Source of the DNA: Strongylocentrotus droebachiensis
Lineage: Eukaryota > Echinodermata > Echinoidea > Camarodonta > Strongylocentrotidae
Assembly (NCBI GenBank): GCA_035222895.1
Contig: JAVYIG010009955.1
Location: 1-64,000, forward strand
Length of the DNA stretch: 64,000 nucleotides
Direction of reading: 5' to 3'
The notes under the pieces were generated by a model. That model did not search any database. It was not told the DNA's origin and saw nothing but the letters and a program-made list of their open reading frames with translations. Of this stretch, positions 63,509 through 64,000 are shown piece by piece. Made by a program: the position numbers and the translations under genes. How positions within the stretch are numbered: position 1 is the stretch's first letter; every line of letters starts with the position of its first letter.

Positions 63509-64000
63509 CTGCAGAGACAGTGTACCAACAAATGATAATGGTGATTTAAAGCCATCCAGCGGTATAAAAATGTATCAGGACAATTACCCCCTGGACAATC
63601 ACTCCCTGGAAAATTACCCCCCCCCCCAAGGAGAATTACCACCCACCCCTGAAAATACCCCCCTAAGAAGATTACCACCCCCCCCCCCCCCAAAAAAAAA
63701 AAAAAAAAAAAAAAAAAAGTAGAGGGTAAAAGCACATTTGTGATAATTGTTCACAAGGGGGGGTGGGGTAATCATCCCCCAGGGATGGTGGTCCTTGGGA
63801 GATAATTTTCCCGGGGGCTTTTTTCCTTGGGGGTAATTGTCCTGCTGGTAATTGGCCGGGAGTAGATTGCCCATGGGGTTATTGTCCTAGAACCGTATAC
63901 AAATGATGCGCAAGTATGAGTGGGTCGGAAGGTGTTATATACACAAGGGAACTTTGGGCATGGTGTAAATACAAGAGGCGTAGCCAAGAGTGTTTTACAT
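63509..64000. other. Intron upstream of exon 33 (5' continuation of gene outside window)
   Basis: Holds a degenerate GACAATTACCCCC / GGTAATTGTCC array with C and A runs at 63580-63895, akin to 3345-3528. The exons for signal peptide, MG1 and MG2 are expected beyond 64000. Confidence 0.6.

Noticed and set aside
63397..63874. Pro/Gly-rich minus-strand frames near the window end
   Set aside because: Only the part 63412-63508 is exonic; the rest reads through C/G runs and a degenerate satellite.

Overview
The window is eukaryotic and looks like an invertebrate deuterostome. One large multi-exon gene fills it, with GT-AG introns of about 0.4 to 4.5 kb that are packed with repeats. The repeat types are tRNA-headed SINEs, many foldback or MITE-like elements, LINE fragments and minisatellites. 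An echinoderm fits best and a hemichordate is possible. The species call is inference from the gene family plus repeat style. No bacterial, viral or organellar gene is visible.

The gene is on the minus strand and encodes a complement C3/C4-like thioester protein (alpha-2-macroglobulin superfamily). I could place 33 coding exons from 63508 down to the stop codon at 361-363. All splice phases are compatible, and together they give 4336 nt, i.e. 1444 residues plus a stop. The signal peptide, MG1 and MG2 must lie beyond position 64000. Going down in coordinate the window encodes MG3 to MG6, the linker, a furin-type RKKR beta/alpha junction, an anaphylatoxin-like exon, MG7, the CUB halves, and the thioester domain. 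The thioester domain has RGCGEQTM and a catalytic-position His 113 residues after the thioester Cys. MG8 and a C-terminal C345C/netrin module follow. The C345C module places it with C3/C4/C5 rather than CD109, TEP or A2M. Several local motifs look more like vertebrate C4 than C3.

The introns hold most of the surprises. Four copies of a TIR element (17.1, 35.5, 36.3 and 44.4 kb) share near-identical ends; three carry a tRNA-Leu-like sequence followed by a T run. Five copies of a TTAA-flanked piggyBac-type MITE have G-run/C-run hairpins at their ends, and one interrupts a SINE so that the empty site can be read. A 1.36-kb PIF/Harbinger-like element (18.5-19.9 kb) has 41-bp TIRs, TAA target duplications, a TATA box and a decayed MADF-like reading frame. 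A dispersed element carries repeated TGACCTTTGACCT (nuclear-receptor DR1) sites. There is a 45/48-bp minisatellite, a 41-bp minisatellite, and about 1.1 kb of (TAG)n. LINE remnants lie at 9.1, 12.6 and 15.6-16.2 kb.

Several introns contain duplicated pieces of the host gene's own splice junctions. There is a perfect 71-bp inverted copy of the end of exon 18 with its donor site, inside a foldback. There are decayed tandem copies of the exon 6 acceptor, and a duplicated exon 2 acceptor. The 41-bp minisatellite has repeat units that contain the exon 23 donor. Exons are numbered from the stop-codon end (exon 1 = terminal exon) because the true first exon is outside the window.
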